Positions 14,521 through 20,676 of a stretch of 20,676 nucleotides of DNA are shown here, in pieces. Source of the stretch: a virus; the IMG/VR virus record IMGVR_UViG_3300025106_000138, positions 1 through 20,676 of that record; one strand, 5' to 3'. The position numbers and the translations under genes are program-made. The stretch's first letter is position 1. Every line of letters starts with the position of its first letter. A model generated the notes under the pieces. That model worked only from the letters and a program-made list of their open reading frames with translations. It had not been told where the DNA came from and ran no database searches.

Positions 14521-15018
14521 CTATTCCTTATAGTCTACGCCAAAATGCGTTTTGAATTTTGCTTTGAAAACATCAAGGCTCAACTCCTTTAAACGAGGAA
14601 GCTTTCCTGACTTGTCTAGTTCGCTATAAGTTTTAGCCTCTAAAACAGCAAGCTCGCCACTACCTTCCTCATCTTGAATTTTACTAGTGAATGGCGTGTA
14701 GCTGGGCATCGCTTCTAATACGGCTTTTAAGCCCACCGGATTGCCAGCAAACTGCGCCTTTAAGGTTTTGCCCAATTCAACGGTAATTTTCTTTTGCTTT
14801 AATGCTTCAGCTACGTAGCCATCAATTTCTTTTGTTACGGCTTCTGCCTTTAAAGTACTAATTGCCGTTTCTTGCTCCTTCACCTTGGCCTCTAGAGTAG
14901 GCACTAATGCAGCTTTAGCAATCAGCTGATCAATCACACCTGTCACCTCAGCAATAGGGGCATCGGCTTTCAAATTCAAAGCACTTAATTGCTCTGCGCT
15001 TAAAAAAAACTTTTCCAT
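14521..15018 (-). CDS. Probable nested scaffold protein (Mu gpZ-like internal start)
   Basis: In the protease gene, codon 223 is an ATG (MEKFFLSAEQL) preceded by the A-rich stretch CAAAAAACAAAT, which is a good initiation context for Bacteroidota. Starting here gives a 165-residue protein that contains exactly the helical scaffold part and none of the protease. In Mu, the scaffold gpZ is translated from an internal start of the protease gene I in the same frame. The same solution is inferred here; no independent scaffold gene exists between protease and capsid. Not proven. Confidence 0.5.
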   Translation of the reverse strand: MEKFFLSAEQLSALNLKADAPIAEVTGVIDQLIAKAALVPTLEAKVKEQETAISTLKAEAVTKEIDGYVAEALKQKKITVELGKTLKAQFAGNPVGLKAVLEAMPSYTPFTSKIQDEEGSGELAVLEAKTYSELDKSGKLPRLKELSLDVFKAKFKTHFGVDYKE

Positions 15019-15684
15019 ATTTGTTTTTTGGGTAGTTAAACAAGCTTGGTATGCTTGCCATATTTCTGTTTGGGTTGTCAAGTTTTGGGGTAAATCAAAT
15101 TGGGCGGTGGCATCAAAAATCCCATCAATCAATTTGTTTTCTAAAGCTTCTTGTGCTGTCATCCATTTATCTTCCGCACCCATAAATGTGGTTTTGGCCT
15201 CGGCTTCGGTTAAACCCGTTTTTTGGGCATATATAACAGCCATTGTATTTTCCAAGCTGTCTAATAGTGCCGCATTTGTACGCATACTATCAGCACCGCC
15301 AGTAATAACACCTTTGGCTTTGTGCGTCATCATTTTAGCGAGGCTACTCATGTAGCACTTATTACCCGCAAGTGCCACCACACTAGCCATACTTGCGGCT
15401 ACCCCGTCTACGTATACGTTAATTTCTGCGGGGCTGCTTTTGATGCCACTATACATAGCAATGCCGTCAAATATGCTACCCCCAGCACTATTGATACGGA
15501 CGTTAATTACCGGATGATCATTTTGTAAGAATTTAATTTGACCAACAAAATCAGCAGCACTTACACACCCTTCCCCTTGCCCTATAATGCCATATAGCAA
15601 TATTTCGGGAATGATATTTTTGGGTGTTTTAGTAGTTGATTTTGCCATGCTTTCGCTTGTTGAGGATGTAAAAATGGCAAGCAT
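14521..15684 (-). CDS. Head maturation protease, Clp-like, with C-terminal scaffold domain
   Basis: A 387-residue protein. Residues about 25-200 are a ClpP-like serine protease: INSAGGSIFDG (64-74), the nucleophile Ser98 in VAASMAS, His121 in MTHKA, and Asp172 in EDKWMTAQEALENKLID, matching the ClpP triad order. Residues 223-387 are a helical and partly coiled scaffold-like domain (VPTLEAKVKEQETAISTLKAEA), ending with a basic segment (RLKELSLDVFKAKFKTHFG). This is the protease-scaffold layout of Mu gpI. It cleaves scaffold and perhaps capsid leaders during head maturation. First gene of the leftward series, upstream of the capsid gene. The first ATG (15684) is used here; an ATG at 15648 (MAKSTTK) gives a slightly shorter, equally good form. 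Confidence 0.88.
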   Translation of the reverse strand: MLAIFTSSTSESMAKSTTKTPKNIIPEILLYGIIGQGEGCVSAADFVGQIKFLQNDHPVINVRINSAGGSIFDGIAMYSGIKSSPAEINVYVDGVAASMASVVALAGNKCYMSSLAKMMTHKAKGVITGGADSMRTNAALLDSLENTMAVIYAQKTGLTEAEAKTTFMGAEDKWMTAQEALENKLIDGIFDATAQFDLPQNLTTQTEIWQAYQACLTTQKTNMEKFFLSAEQLSALNLKADAPIAEVTGVIDQLIAKAALVPTLEAKVKEQETAISTLKAEAVTKEIDGYVAEALKQKKITVELGKTLKAQFAGNPVGLKAVLEAMPSYTPFTSKIQDEEGSGELAVLEAKTYSELDKSGKLPRLKELSLDVFKAKFKTHFGVDYKE

Positions 15685-15818
15685 TATTACCTTAAAAAAA
15701 AGGCTATTTTATGTTCATCTACAAAATGACGCATTAAGCTACGGCAACCGCGGTATGATACTTTTCATGCTATATATATAGTAAAACAGGGGTGAATTTT
15801 GGGAAAATAACATACTCA
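15685..15818. promoter_or_regulatory. Divergent control region between the two virion gene blocks
   Basis: 134 bases separate the leftward protease start from the rightward terminase start. It is AT-rich and contains a perfect 12-bp palindrome CTATATATATAG (15770-15781) and an 8-bp palindrome ACCGCGGT (15747-15754). TACTTTTC at 15759-15766 resembles the Bacteroidota -7 box TAnnTTTG in seven of its eight positions (counting the two free bases) on the plus strand. Both late blocks are likely to start transcription here. No exact promoter pair could be fixed by eye. Confidence 0.45.
15770..15781. repeat. Perfect 12-bp palindrome in the divergent region
   Basis: CTATATATATAG reads the same on both strands and lies about 38 bases before the terminase start and 86 bases before the protease start. 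It could be a dimeric operator for a late regulator or simply an AT-rich promoter core. Confidence 0.5.
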
Positions 15819-16304
15819 ATGGCAGCTACAAAAAAAGCAAAGGCAGCACCTAAAAACACCAAAGAAGAGCTAGAAAGAAAGAAACGATTGGCCTACACGC
15901 TATTTGTGGACAACGGCTTTGAACAAAAGGTAATTGCCGATATCACTGGTATTAGTGAACGTAGTATTAGTAAGTGGAAAACAGAGCTTGATTGGGAAGC
16001 CGATAAAGAAGAAGCTCGAATGGGCTTTGAAGCACAGCGCAAACGCATTCGTAGGCACATTGATACATTGCTTACGCAAATTGAAACCCGTAACCCTCCC
16101 AATAATGTACCTACAGCAGCGGAGGGAGATACACTTAACAAGCTAGCCGATGCTGTTAAGAAGCTACAAACTGAACTAAGCTTTGCCCATAAAGCAGAGG
16201 CAGGTAAACAATTCATTCGCTATGTACAGCAAGTACATGGTCAAAACAAAGCCATTGAAGTGGTAGAACTATGGCACGAGTACTTAATGAGCACAACCAA
16301 CTAA
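15819..16304 (+). CDS. Terminase small subunit
   Basis: A 161-residue basic protein starting MAATKKAKAAPK. After a Lys-rich start, residues about 18-60 (EERKK-like helix, then FEQKVIADITGISERSISKWKTEL in segments) form a helix-turn-helix of the kind found in phage terminase small subunits, with DNA-reading helix ISERSISKWK. The rest is helical (RRHIDTLLTQIE, KLADAVKKLQTEL) and probably oligomerises. It recognises phage DNA for packaging and passes it to the large subunit, whose gene starts 4 bases after this stop. A GTG at 15792 would add nine residues but the ATG at 15819 has the usual A-rich leader. First gene of the rightward block. Confidence 0.8.
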   Translation: MAATKKAKAAPKNTKEELERKKRLAYTLFVDNGFEQKVIADITGISERSISKWKTELDWEADKEEARMGFEAQRKRIRRHIDTLLTQIETRNPPNNVPTAAEGDTLNKLADAVKKLQTELSFAHKAEAGKQFIRYVQQVHGQNKAIEVVELWHEYLMSTTN

Positions 16305-16308
16305 AAGC

Positions 16309-17862
16309 ATGGTAGGGAACGATAAAAAAGCAATGATTGATTGGGAACATTACCGGGAAAGCCTGCGTAAAGGAACACCTGTAGACCTAACCGAAACACC
16401 CGAACAAAAAAACAAACGTATCAAAGCACTTGAAGCTGACCCTCAAGCTTGGAAGCAATACTATTTTACCAAATTTATGGGTTACGAAAGTCCCGACTTT
16501 CATTTAAAGGCTTCTAAACGCCTGCTGCACAAATTTCTCACCTTCCGCCATTGGTACGAGGTAAGGCATTGGGTTCGTGGTTTGAGCAAAACAACTACTA
16601 CGATGATGGATGTGCTATTCCTCGTATTAACAGGCAAACTGAAAAATATCATTTACACCAGCAGCACTTACGATGCAGCAGAAGCTTTTTTAACAAAATA
16701 CCAATGCCAGTTGGATAGTAACCAACGCATAATTAATGATTACGGTAAACAAGAGTTGCCCGGTAGCTGGACAATGGGCGGCTTTACCACACGCAATGGT
16801 GTTAAGTTTTTGGCACTTGGTGCCGGGCAAAGCCCTCGTGGTAATGGTAATGATGAAATACGCCCCGATTGCATTATTGTAGATGACTTTGATACTGATG
16901 AGGAATGTATGAATATCGACATCATCAACAAAAAATGGCGTTGGTTCGAAAATGCATTGTTTTTTACCGTAGATACAGCAAAGCCATATTTAATCATTTG
17001 GTTGGGCAATATCATTGCAGAAGACTGCTGCGTGGTTCGTGCTGGTAAAATGGCAGACCATACCGAAATAATCAATATCAGAGATGCGTCCGGTAAAAGT
17101 GTATGGCCGCAAAAAAACAGCGAAGAAGATATTGACTACCAACTCAGCAAGGTAAGCTACGAATCCGGTCAGCAGGAAATGTTCAATAACCCAATGAGGC
17201 AGGGGCAAACGTTTAAAGAAATAACGTGGGGAAAATGTCCACCTATAAAAGAACTCCCTTTTGTGCTCGTTTATGCCGACCCAAGTTATAGTAACAAAGA
17301 CAAACCTTCCGCCAAAAGCAAAATGCAGAATAGTTGCAAGGCCGTAGTATTGATTGGATATAAGGAGAATAAATTTTACTTATACCGTAGCTTTCTAGAC
17401 CATGTTACCAATAGTACGTTTATTGATTGGTTGTATGGCATGAGGCAGCATGTAAATAATGCAACGCCTTTATACACTTACATTGAAAACAACAGCTTGC
17501 AAGACCCATTTTACCAGCAAGTACTCTTACCGCTGATATACGAAAAAGGTAAAGATTACGGTGGTGTTTTGTCGATAACGCCCGATGAAAGCCGTAAAGG
17601 TGAAAAATGGTTTCGTATCGAAGCTACGCTGGAGCCGCTGTTTCGTTTAGGAAATTTCATTTTCAATATTAATGAAAAGGATAACGAACACATGAAACGC
17701 ATGGCTGCTCAATTTTTAGCCGCAAGCGTTACTAGCAAGCTACTTGATGGCCCTGATGCCTGCCAAGGAGCAGTTGCCCAAACGCAAAACAAAACCTTAC
17801 TAGATGGCAATAACGATGTTGTTGCCCACAAACGAACTCGGCCAACTTCAAAATCATACTAA
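16309..17862 (+). CDS. terL: Terminase large subunit (packaging ATPase-nuclease)
   Basis: A 517-residue protein that pumps DNA into the head and cuts it. ATPase: Walker A-like RGLSKTTT (90-97), of the R-G-x-S-K type seen in Mu-like terminases rather than GxxxxGK[ST]; Walker B CIIVDDFDTDE (188-198); coupling motif WLGN (231-234). Nuclease (RNase H fold): YADPS with Asp324, IENN with Glu393, and KLLDGPDACQGA with Asp480/Asp483 near the C-terminus. Domain order and length fit the family. It overlaps nothing and is followed after one base by the DUF1320-like gene. The deviating Walker A is a feature of the group, not a defect, as far as can be judged. Confidence 0.92.
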   Translation: MVGNDKKAMIDWEHYRESLRKGTPVDLTETPEQKNKRIKALEADPQAWKQYYFTKFMGYESPDFHLKASKRLLHKFLTFRHWYEVRHWVRGLSKTTTTMMDVLFLVLTGKLKNIIYTSSTYDAAEAFLTKYQCQLDSNQRIINDYGKQELPGSWTMGGFTTRNGVKFLALGAGQSPRGNGNDEIRPDCIIVDDFDTDEECMNIDIINKKWRWFENALFFTVDTAKPYLIIWLGNIIAEDCCVVRAGKMADHTEIINIRDASGKSVWPQKNSEEDIDYQLSKVSYESGQQEMFNNPMRQGQTFKEITWGKCPPIKELPFVLVYADPSYSNKDKPSAKSKMQNSCKAVVLIGYKENKFYLYRSFLDHVTNSTFIDWLYGMRQHVNNATPLYTYIENNSLQDPFYQQVLLPLIYEKGKDYGGVLSITPDESRKGEKWFRIEATLEPLFRLGNFIFNINEKDNEHMKRMAAQFLAASVTSKLLDGPDACQGAVAQTQNKTLLDGNNDVVAHKRTRPTSKSY

Positions 17863-17863
17863 T

Positions 17864-18421
17864 ATGCCTTATTTAACAAAAGCCGACTTAACTACACACT
17901 TGTATTGGGAGGTATTGACAGAGATAACCCGTGAAAACACAAAGGAGTTTGCTAACCAAGCAGCTTTCCCGGCAACTGGCTTTAAGCGTTATCAGTATAA
18001 AGATGTTAGCACTGGCAAATTCTACATATGGGATGGCGACACTTATAATGAAACTCAACTTATTTCTATCATCGATAAAGCCATCAATGCCGGTATTGAT
18101 GAGGCTAAAAGCTATTTAAATCGTTACGATTTGGAAGCGATGTTTAGTAACGATGACACCAAACGAACCTTTCAAAACGATTATTTGGATACGTTGGTAA
18201 AAGACTTAGTAATGTTTCATTTGACCAAATTGGCCAATGCAAACGCTAATTTGGAGGATTTACAGTTTAACTATAAGCAAGCAGTAAAAACACTTGAACA
18301 GGTTATGAAAGGAATAACCGACCCTCCTTGGCCACTTAAAGCCAACAACCCAAACACTTCTATTGACGAGGGTGGCAATGTTGAATTTCACACAAATACA
18401 AAACGAAGGAACAGTTTTTAA
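17864..18421 (+). CDS. DUF1320 (Mu gp36-like) protein
   Basis: A 185-residue protein starting MPYLTKADLTTHLYWEVL. The N-terminal Y-L-(T/N)-x-x-D-L opening, helical body (IDKAINAGIDEAKSYLNRYDLEAMF in segments) and the region YLDTLVKDLVMFHLTKLANANANLE followed by YKQAVKTLEQVMKG match the DUF1320/gp36-like family, probable head completion or connector proteins that bind below the portal. In Mu this gene follows the capsid gene; here it stands between terminase and portal. Start is one base after the terminase stop (a longer form beginning at 17804 would lie inside terminase and is rejected). The C-terminal tail (NPNTSIDEGGN..) looks disordered. Confidence 0.75.
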   Translation: MPYLTKADLTTHLYWEVLTEITRENTKEFANQAAFPATGFKRYQYKDVSTGKFYIWDGDTYNETQLISIIDKAINAGIDEAKSYLNRYDLEAMFSNDDTKRTFQNDYLDTLVKDLVMFHLTKLANANANLEDLQFNYKQAVKTLEQVMKGITDPPWPLKANNPNTSIDEGGNVEFHTNTKRRNSF

Positions 18422-18466
18422 TCCAACTCCAACTTTTTACTATTTATAGTTACAAAATATTTTTTT

Positions 18467-19837
18467 ATGCCAAAAGATAGTTCATCCGCCCAATTATCCA
18501 AACAAATAACAGCACCTGTAACCAAAGCACCGGAACAAACCAACCAACCATTGATAGTTAACAAAATGGTGCTGCTATCGCCAGACAGAACACCTAAAGA
18601 TGTTGGAACGTGGAGAGATAGCCACCGTGCTGCAGAAAGCATTTATTATCCCAATCGGTCAAGAATTTATGACCTCTACAAAGATGTTGAGCTAGATGGG
18701 CATTTAAGTGGCATAGTGGAAAAGCGCATAAAAACGATTTTAAATAAAAAAATCCGTTTTGTAAAAGATGGTAAAACCGTAGAAGATGTTTGCGATCTTA
18801 CAGAAACCATTGAGTTTAGCAATTTGTGCAAAGAAATTTTATGGAGTATTTTTTGGGGCATATCAGGTTTTGAGTTTATACCCGGCGAACAATTTGATTT
18901 TAAAGTCATTCCGCGCAAGCACATAAAACCTGAAAAAAAAGTACTCACAGTTAACCAAACAGACTACGATGGCACTTCATACGAAGGCGTGCAAAATATA
19001 TGGGTGGTAGGCGAAGAGCGAGATTTGGGCTTGTATCTTAAATGCTCCTTTTATGTGATGCTCAAAAAAGGAAACTTTAGCGATTGGGCAAACTATATTG
19101 AAATATTTGGGCAGCCATTAGTTGTTACGCGTTACGATGCCTATGACGAAAAAACGAAAGTACAGCTAAACAACGCTATGGAGTCTATCGGGTCGTCCAT
19201 GCGTTTGAGTATTCCAAAACAGGCCGAAATTGATGTACTAGATGGCAAAACAAGCAATGGCAATGGCGACCTCCAAAATAAATTTAAAGATGCTTGTAAC
19301 GAAGAACTTTCAGTTATCGTGGTAGGTAATACCGAAACAACCAAAAGCAGCAGCAGCAGTGGTTATGCTCAAAGCAATACGCATAGCGACCAACAGGATG
19401 AAATTATCAAAAGCGACATCAAGTTTCTTTTAAACCTCTTAAATAGCAATCATTTTAAAGCTATCTTAAAAAGCTACGGTTACAGTACCGATGGCAAATT
19501 TACTATTGAAGAGTTGATGAAACCGGCTGCACAAAAACTACGTGCCGAAACTATCAAAACTTTAAAAGATATTGGACTGCCCATTAAGCACGAACAATTG
19601 TACGAAGAGTTTGGATTAGAAAAGCCAGACGATTACGATGCGCAAATGGCTCAGTCACAAAAAGAAGAGGAAGAACAAGAGCAAGAACCAACTGCTAACA
19701 ATAATGACTTGCCAACCGGTACATCCAAGCCAAAAACCAAAACAAAAGCCAAACAGCAAAAGCAGCCTACGCTATCGGTAATGGATAGGTTTTTTGCAAC
19801 TTTATCCGATTTTTTCGACCAAGCCCACAAGGATTAA
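18467..19837 (+). CDS. Portal protein, DUF935 (Mu gp29-like)
   Basis: A 456-residue protein forming the dodecameric ring at one vertex through which DNA enters. Seen: WRDSHRAAESIYYPNRSRIYDLYKDVELDGHLSG (in segments), then IVEKRIKTILNKKIRFV, the clip/stem part with FEFIPGEQFDFKVIPRKHIKPE, GNFSDWANYIEIFGQPLVVTRYDAYDE, and the C-terminal FTIEELMKPAAQKLRAETIKTLKDIGLPI; all are in DUF935 order. The last about 65 residues are a charged, Gln/Glu/Lys-rich linker (EEEEQEQEP, KPKTKTKAKQQKQ) and a short helix MDRFFATLSDFFDQAHKD. The final codons carry a slippery heptamer (19810-19816) leading into the -1 frame of the minor head protein, so two products are predicted: a 456-residue portal and a longer fusion. 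Confidence 0.88.
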   Translation: MPKDSSSAQLSKQITAPVTKAPEQTNQPLIVNKMVLLSPDRTPKDVGTWRDSHRAAESIYYPNRSRIYDLYKDVELDGHLSGIVEKRIKTILNKKIRFVKDGKTVEDVCDLTETIEFSNLCKEILWSIFWGISGFEFIPGEQFDFKVIPRKHIKPEKKVLTVNQTDYDGTSYEGVQNIWVVGEERDLGLYLKCSFYVMLKKGNFSDWANYIEIFGQPLVVTRYDAYDEKTKVQLNNAMESIGSSMRLSIPKQAEIDVLDGKTSNGNGDLQNKFKDACNEELSVIVVGNTETTKSSSSSGYAQSNTHSDQQDEIIKSDIKFLLNLLNSNHFKAILKSYGYSTDGKFTIEELMKPAAQKLRAETIKTLKDIGLPIKHEQLYEEFGLEKPDDYDAQMAQSQKEEEEQEQEPTANNNDLPTGTSKPKTKTKAKQQKQPTLSVMDRFFATLSDFFDQAHKD

Positions 19838-19857
19838 AGCAACACCTTAGTGGGCTT
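19810..19857 (+). promoter_or_regulatory. Programmed -1 frameshift signal: slippery heptamer plus stem-loop
   Basis: T_TTT_TTC at 19810-19816 is in correct phase with the portal frame (GAT TTT TTC). After a 4-base spacer, AAGCCCAC-AAGG (19821-19832) pairs with CCTT-(A)-GTGGGCTT (19845-19857), a 12-bp stem with one bulged A. The portal stop codon (19835-19837) is in the loop. The loop GCAA (19839-19842) can pair with TTGC at 19864-19867, giving a possible pseudoknot. No T-run follows, so it is not an intrinsic terminator. This is the standard architecture of a -1 frameshift element. Confidence 0.65.
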
Positions 19858-20676
19858 GCCGGTTTGCCATACGCACAGTTAAAACAAGAATTAAACAGCG
19901 GTTATCAACACCTTATTTGTGGCCATAGTCACAACTTGCCCTACACAATGCAAGCTGATGACAATAGCGAGCTCATGTCTATTGCCGAGGAAATGGCAAA
20001 AGATATTTACTCGCGCAAAAAAATGGTAGATAAGCTGCCCGATGAATTAATAAGTGGTTATGCCGCAAAATTGCTCAATGCCATTACTATAGGCTATGGC
20101 ATGCCTTCAACCAAAGAGGATGAAGGCATGTTACATGCACTACGCAATAATGTGTATCATTTTAGTGCGGCCAAAGGCTATACACAGGCCAAAAGCTTAA
20201 CAGAAGCATTATTAGACGAAAATGGGAAACTCCGTACTTGGAGCCAGTTTAAAGCTGTAGCACTAACTATTAATAACGAGCAAGTAAACCAATGGTTAGC
20301 AGCCGAGTATCAAAATGCTATTGCTGCAAGCCAAATGGCACGTAAATGGCAAGAAATCATCCAACACAAAGCCATACTGCCATTCTTAAAGTACGTAACT
20401 GCTCACGATGGGCGCGTGCGTCCTGCTCATGCGGCAATGGATGGCATTACATTACCGGTTGACCATCCTTTTTGGAAAACCTATTTTCCACCTAATGGTT
20501 GGGGATGCCGTTGCTTAATTATTCAACTAGCTCATGCTGTTGTAACCAAGGACACCGATATTTATTTTCCTACCGATAAAGAAGTGCCTAAAATGTTCCG
20601 CTTTAATCCCGGAATAGAACAACAGGTATTTAGTAAAGAACATGCTTACTTTAAAGATTTGCCAGCCGGATTAGAA
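19816..20676 (+). CDS. Minor head protein, Mu gpF/SPP1 gp7-like, partial; -1 frame of portal
   Basis: An open frame of 287 codons from the slip site to the window end, cut off at the right edge. The central and C-terminal part is clear: DDNSELMSIAEEMAKDIY, LLNAITIGYG, VYHFSAAKGYTQAKSL, EYQNAIAASQMARKW, then TAHDGRVRPAHAAMDG, DHPFWKTYFPPNGWGCRC, which is the H-x-x-D-G and P-P-N-G-W-x-C-R-C signature of the Phage_Mu_F family. These proteins bind the portal and help head assembly and DNA ejection. The frame is open from 19789, but its first ATG is only at 19948, inside the conserved-looking region (CGHSHNLPYTMQADD), with TTG codons at 19864 and 19936 as other possible starts. A portal fusion by frameshift is the favoured reading, giving at least 737 residues. 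Confidence 0.85.

Noticed and set aside
15587-15781. 64-codon plus-strand frame crossing the protease start and the divergent region
   Set aside because: Overlaps the start of the protease on the other strand, sequence looks random and there is no initiation context.
17804-17863. Longer start for the DUF1320-like gene
   Set aside because: The added 20 residues are terminase DNA read in another frame; the ATG at 17864 follows the terminase stop by one base and begins with the family-like MPYLTKADL.
19789-19795. GTTTTTT run a few codons earlier as the frameshift site
   Set aside because: The phased heptamer would be G_TTT_TTT, which lets the first tRNA re-pair only with a mismatch, and it is 25 bases from the stem; T_TTT_TTC at 19810 is better in phase and spacing.
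19821-19857. Hairpin at the end of the portal gene as an intrinsic terminator
   Set aside because: It is followed by GCCGGTTTGCC rather than a T-run and lies within the open minor head protein frame; frameshift stimulator fits better.
1-20676. CRISPR array, insertion sequence or rRNA
   Set aside because: No regularly spaced repeats, transposase frames or rRNA signatures were seen on either strand.

Overview
The window is the virion (late) module of a myovirus or prophage of a Bacteroidota host. Support for the host: AT-rich DNA, A/T-rich leaders with almost no Shine-Dalgarno motifs, and Bacteroidota-phage families (DUF6046-like baseplate protein, DUF5675 lysis-type protein, DUF2586-like sheath). 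Support for a Mu-like lineage: a DUF935/Mu gp29-like portal, a Mu gpF/SPP1 gp7-like minor head protein, a DUF1320/Mu gp36-like protein and a protease-scaffold gene arranged like Mu I/Z. No integrase, transposase, repressor or early gene is visible, so temperate or lytic life style cannot be decided.

Layout. Two gene blocks diverge from a short control region at 15685-15818. Rightward (15819 to the end) are the packaging and portal genes: terminase small subunit, terminase large subunit, a DUF1320-like protein, portal, and a minor head protein that runs off the window. Leftward (15684 down to 1) is one long, tightly packed series: head protease with a probable nested scaffold, major capsid protein, two small membrane proteins, a DUF5675 lysis-type protein, an unknown Ala/Lys/Glu-rich protein, an initiator-like tRNA, tail sheath, tail tube, tail assembly chaperone with a -1 frame extension, tape measure, DUF6046-like protein, gpD-like hub, gpV-like spike, gp25-like wedge protein, a LysM/gpX-like protein (this and the following order is downstream along the minus strand), gpJ-like baseplate protein, an unknown protein, two fibre proteins, a small unknown protein and an adenine methyltransferase.

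How they work together: the protease and scaffold shape the capsid shell around the portal and minor head protein, the terminase fills it, the sheath/tube/tape/baseplate genes build a contractile tail (tape length suggests very roughly 100 nm), fibres bind the host, and the membrane and DUF5675 proteins probably serve lysis.

Most notable: (1) the portal gene ends in a phased T_TTT_TTC heptamer followed four bases later by a strong stem-loop, exactly where the start-less minor head protein frame opens in -1; this predicts a portal-minor head protein fusion made by programmed frameshifting. (2) A second start-less -1 frame follows the tail chaperone. (3) A tRNA with initiator hallmarks lies inside the tail operon directly before the sheath gene. 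(4) The capsid protein carries an unusual hydrophobic leader of about 50 residues. There is no gene-free stretch longer than about 300 bases.
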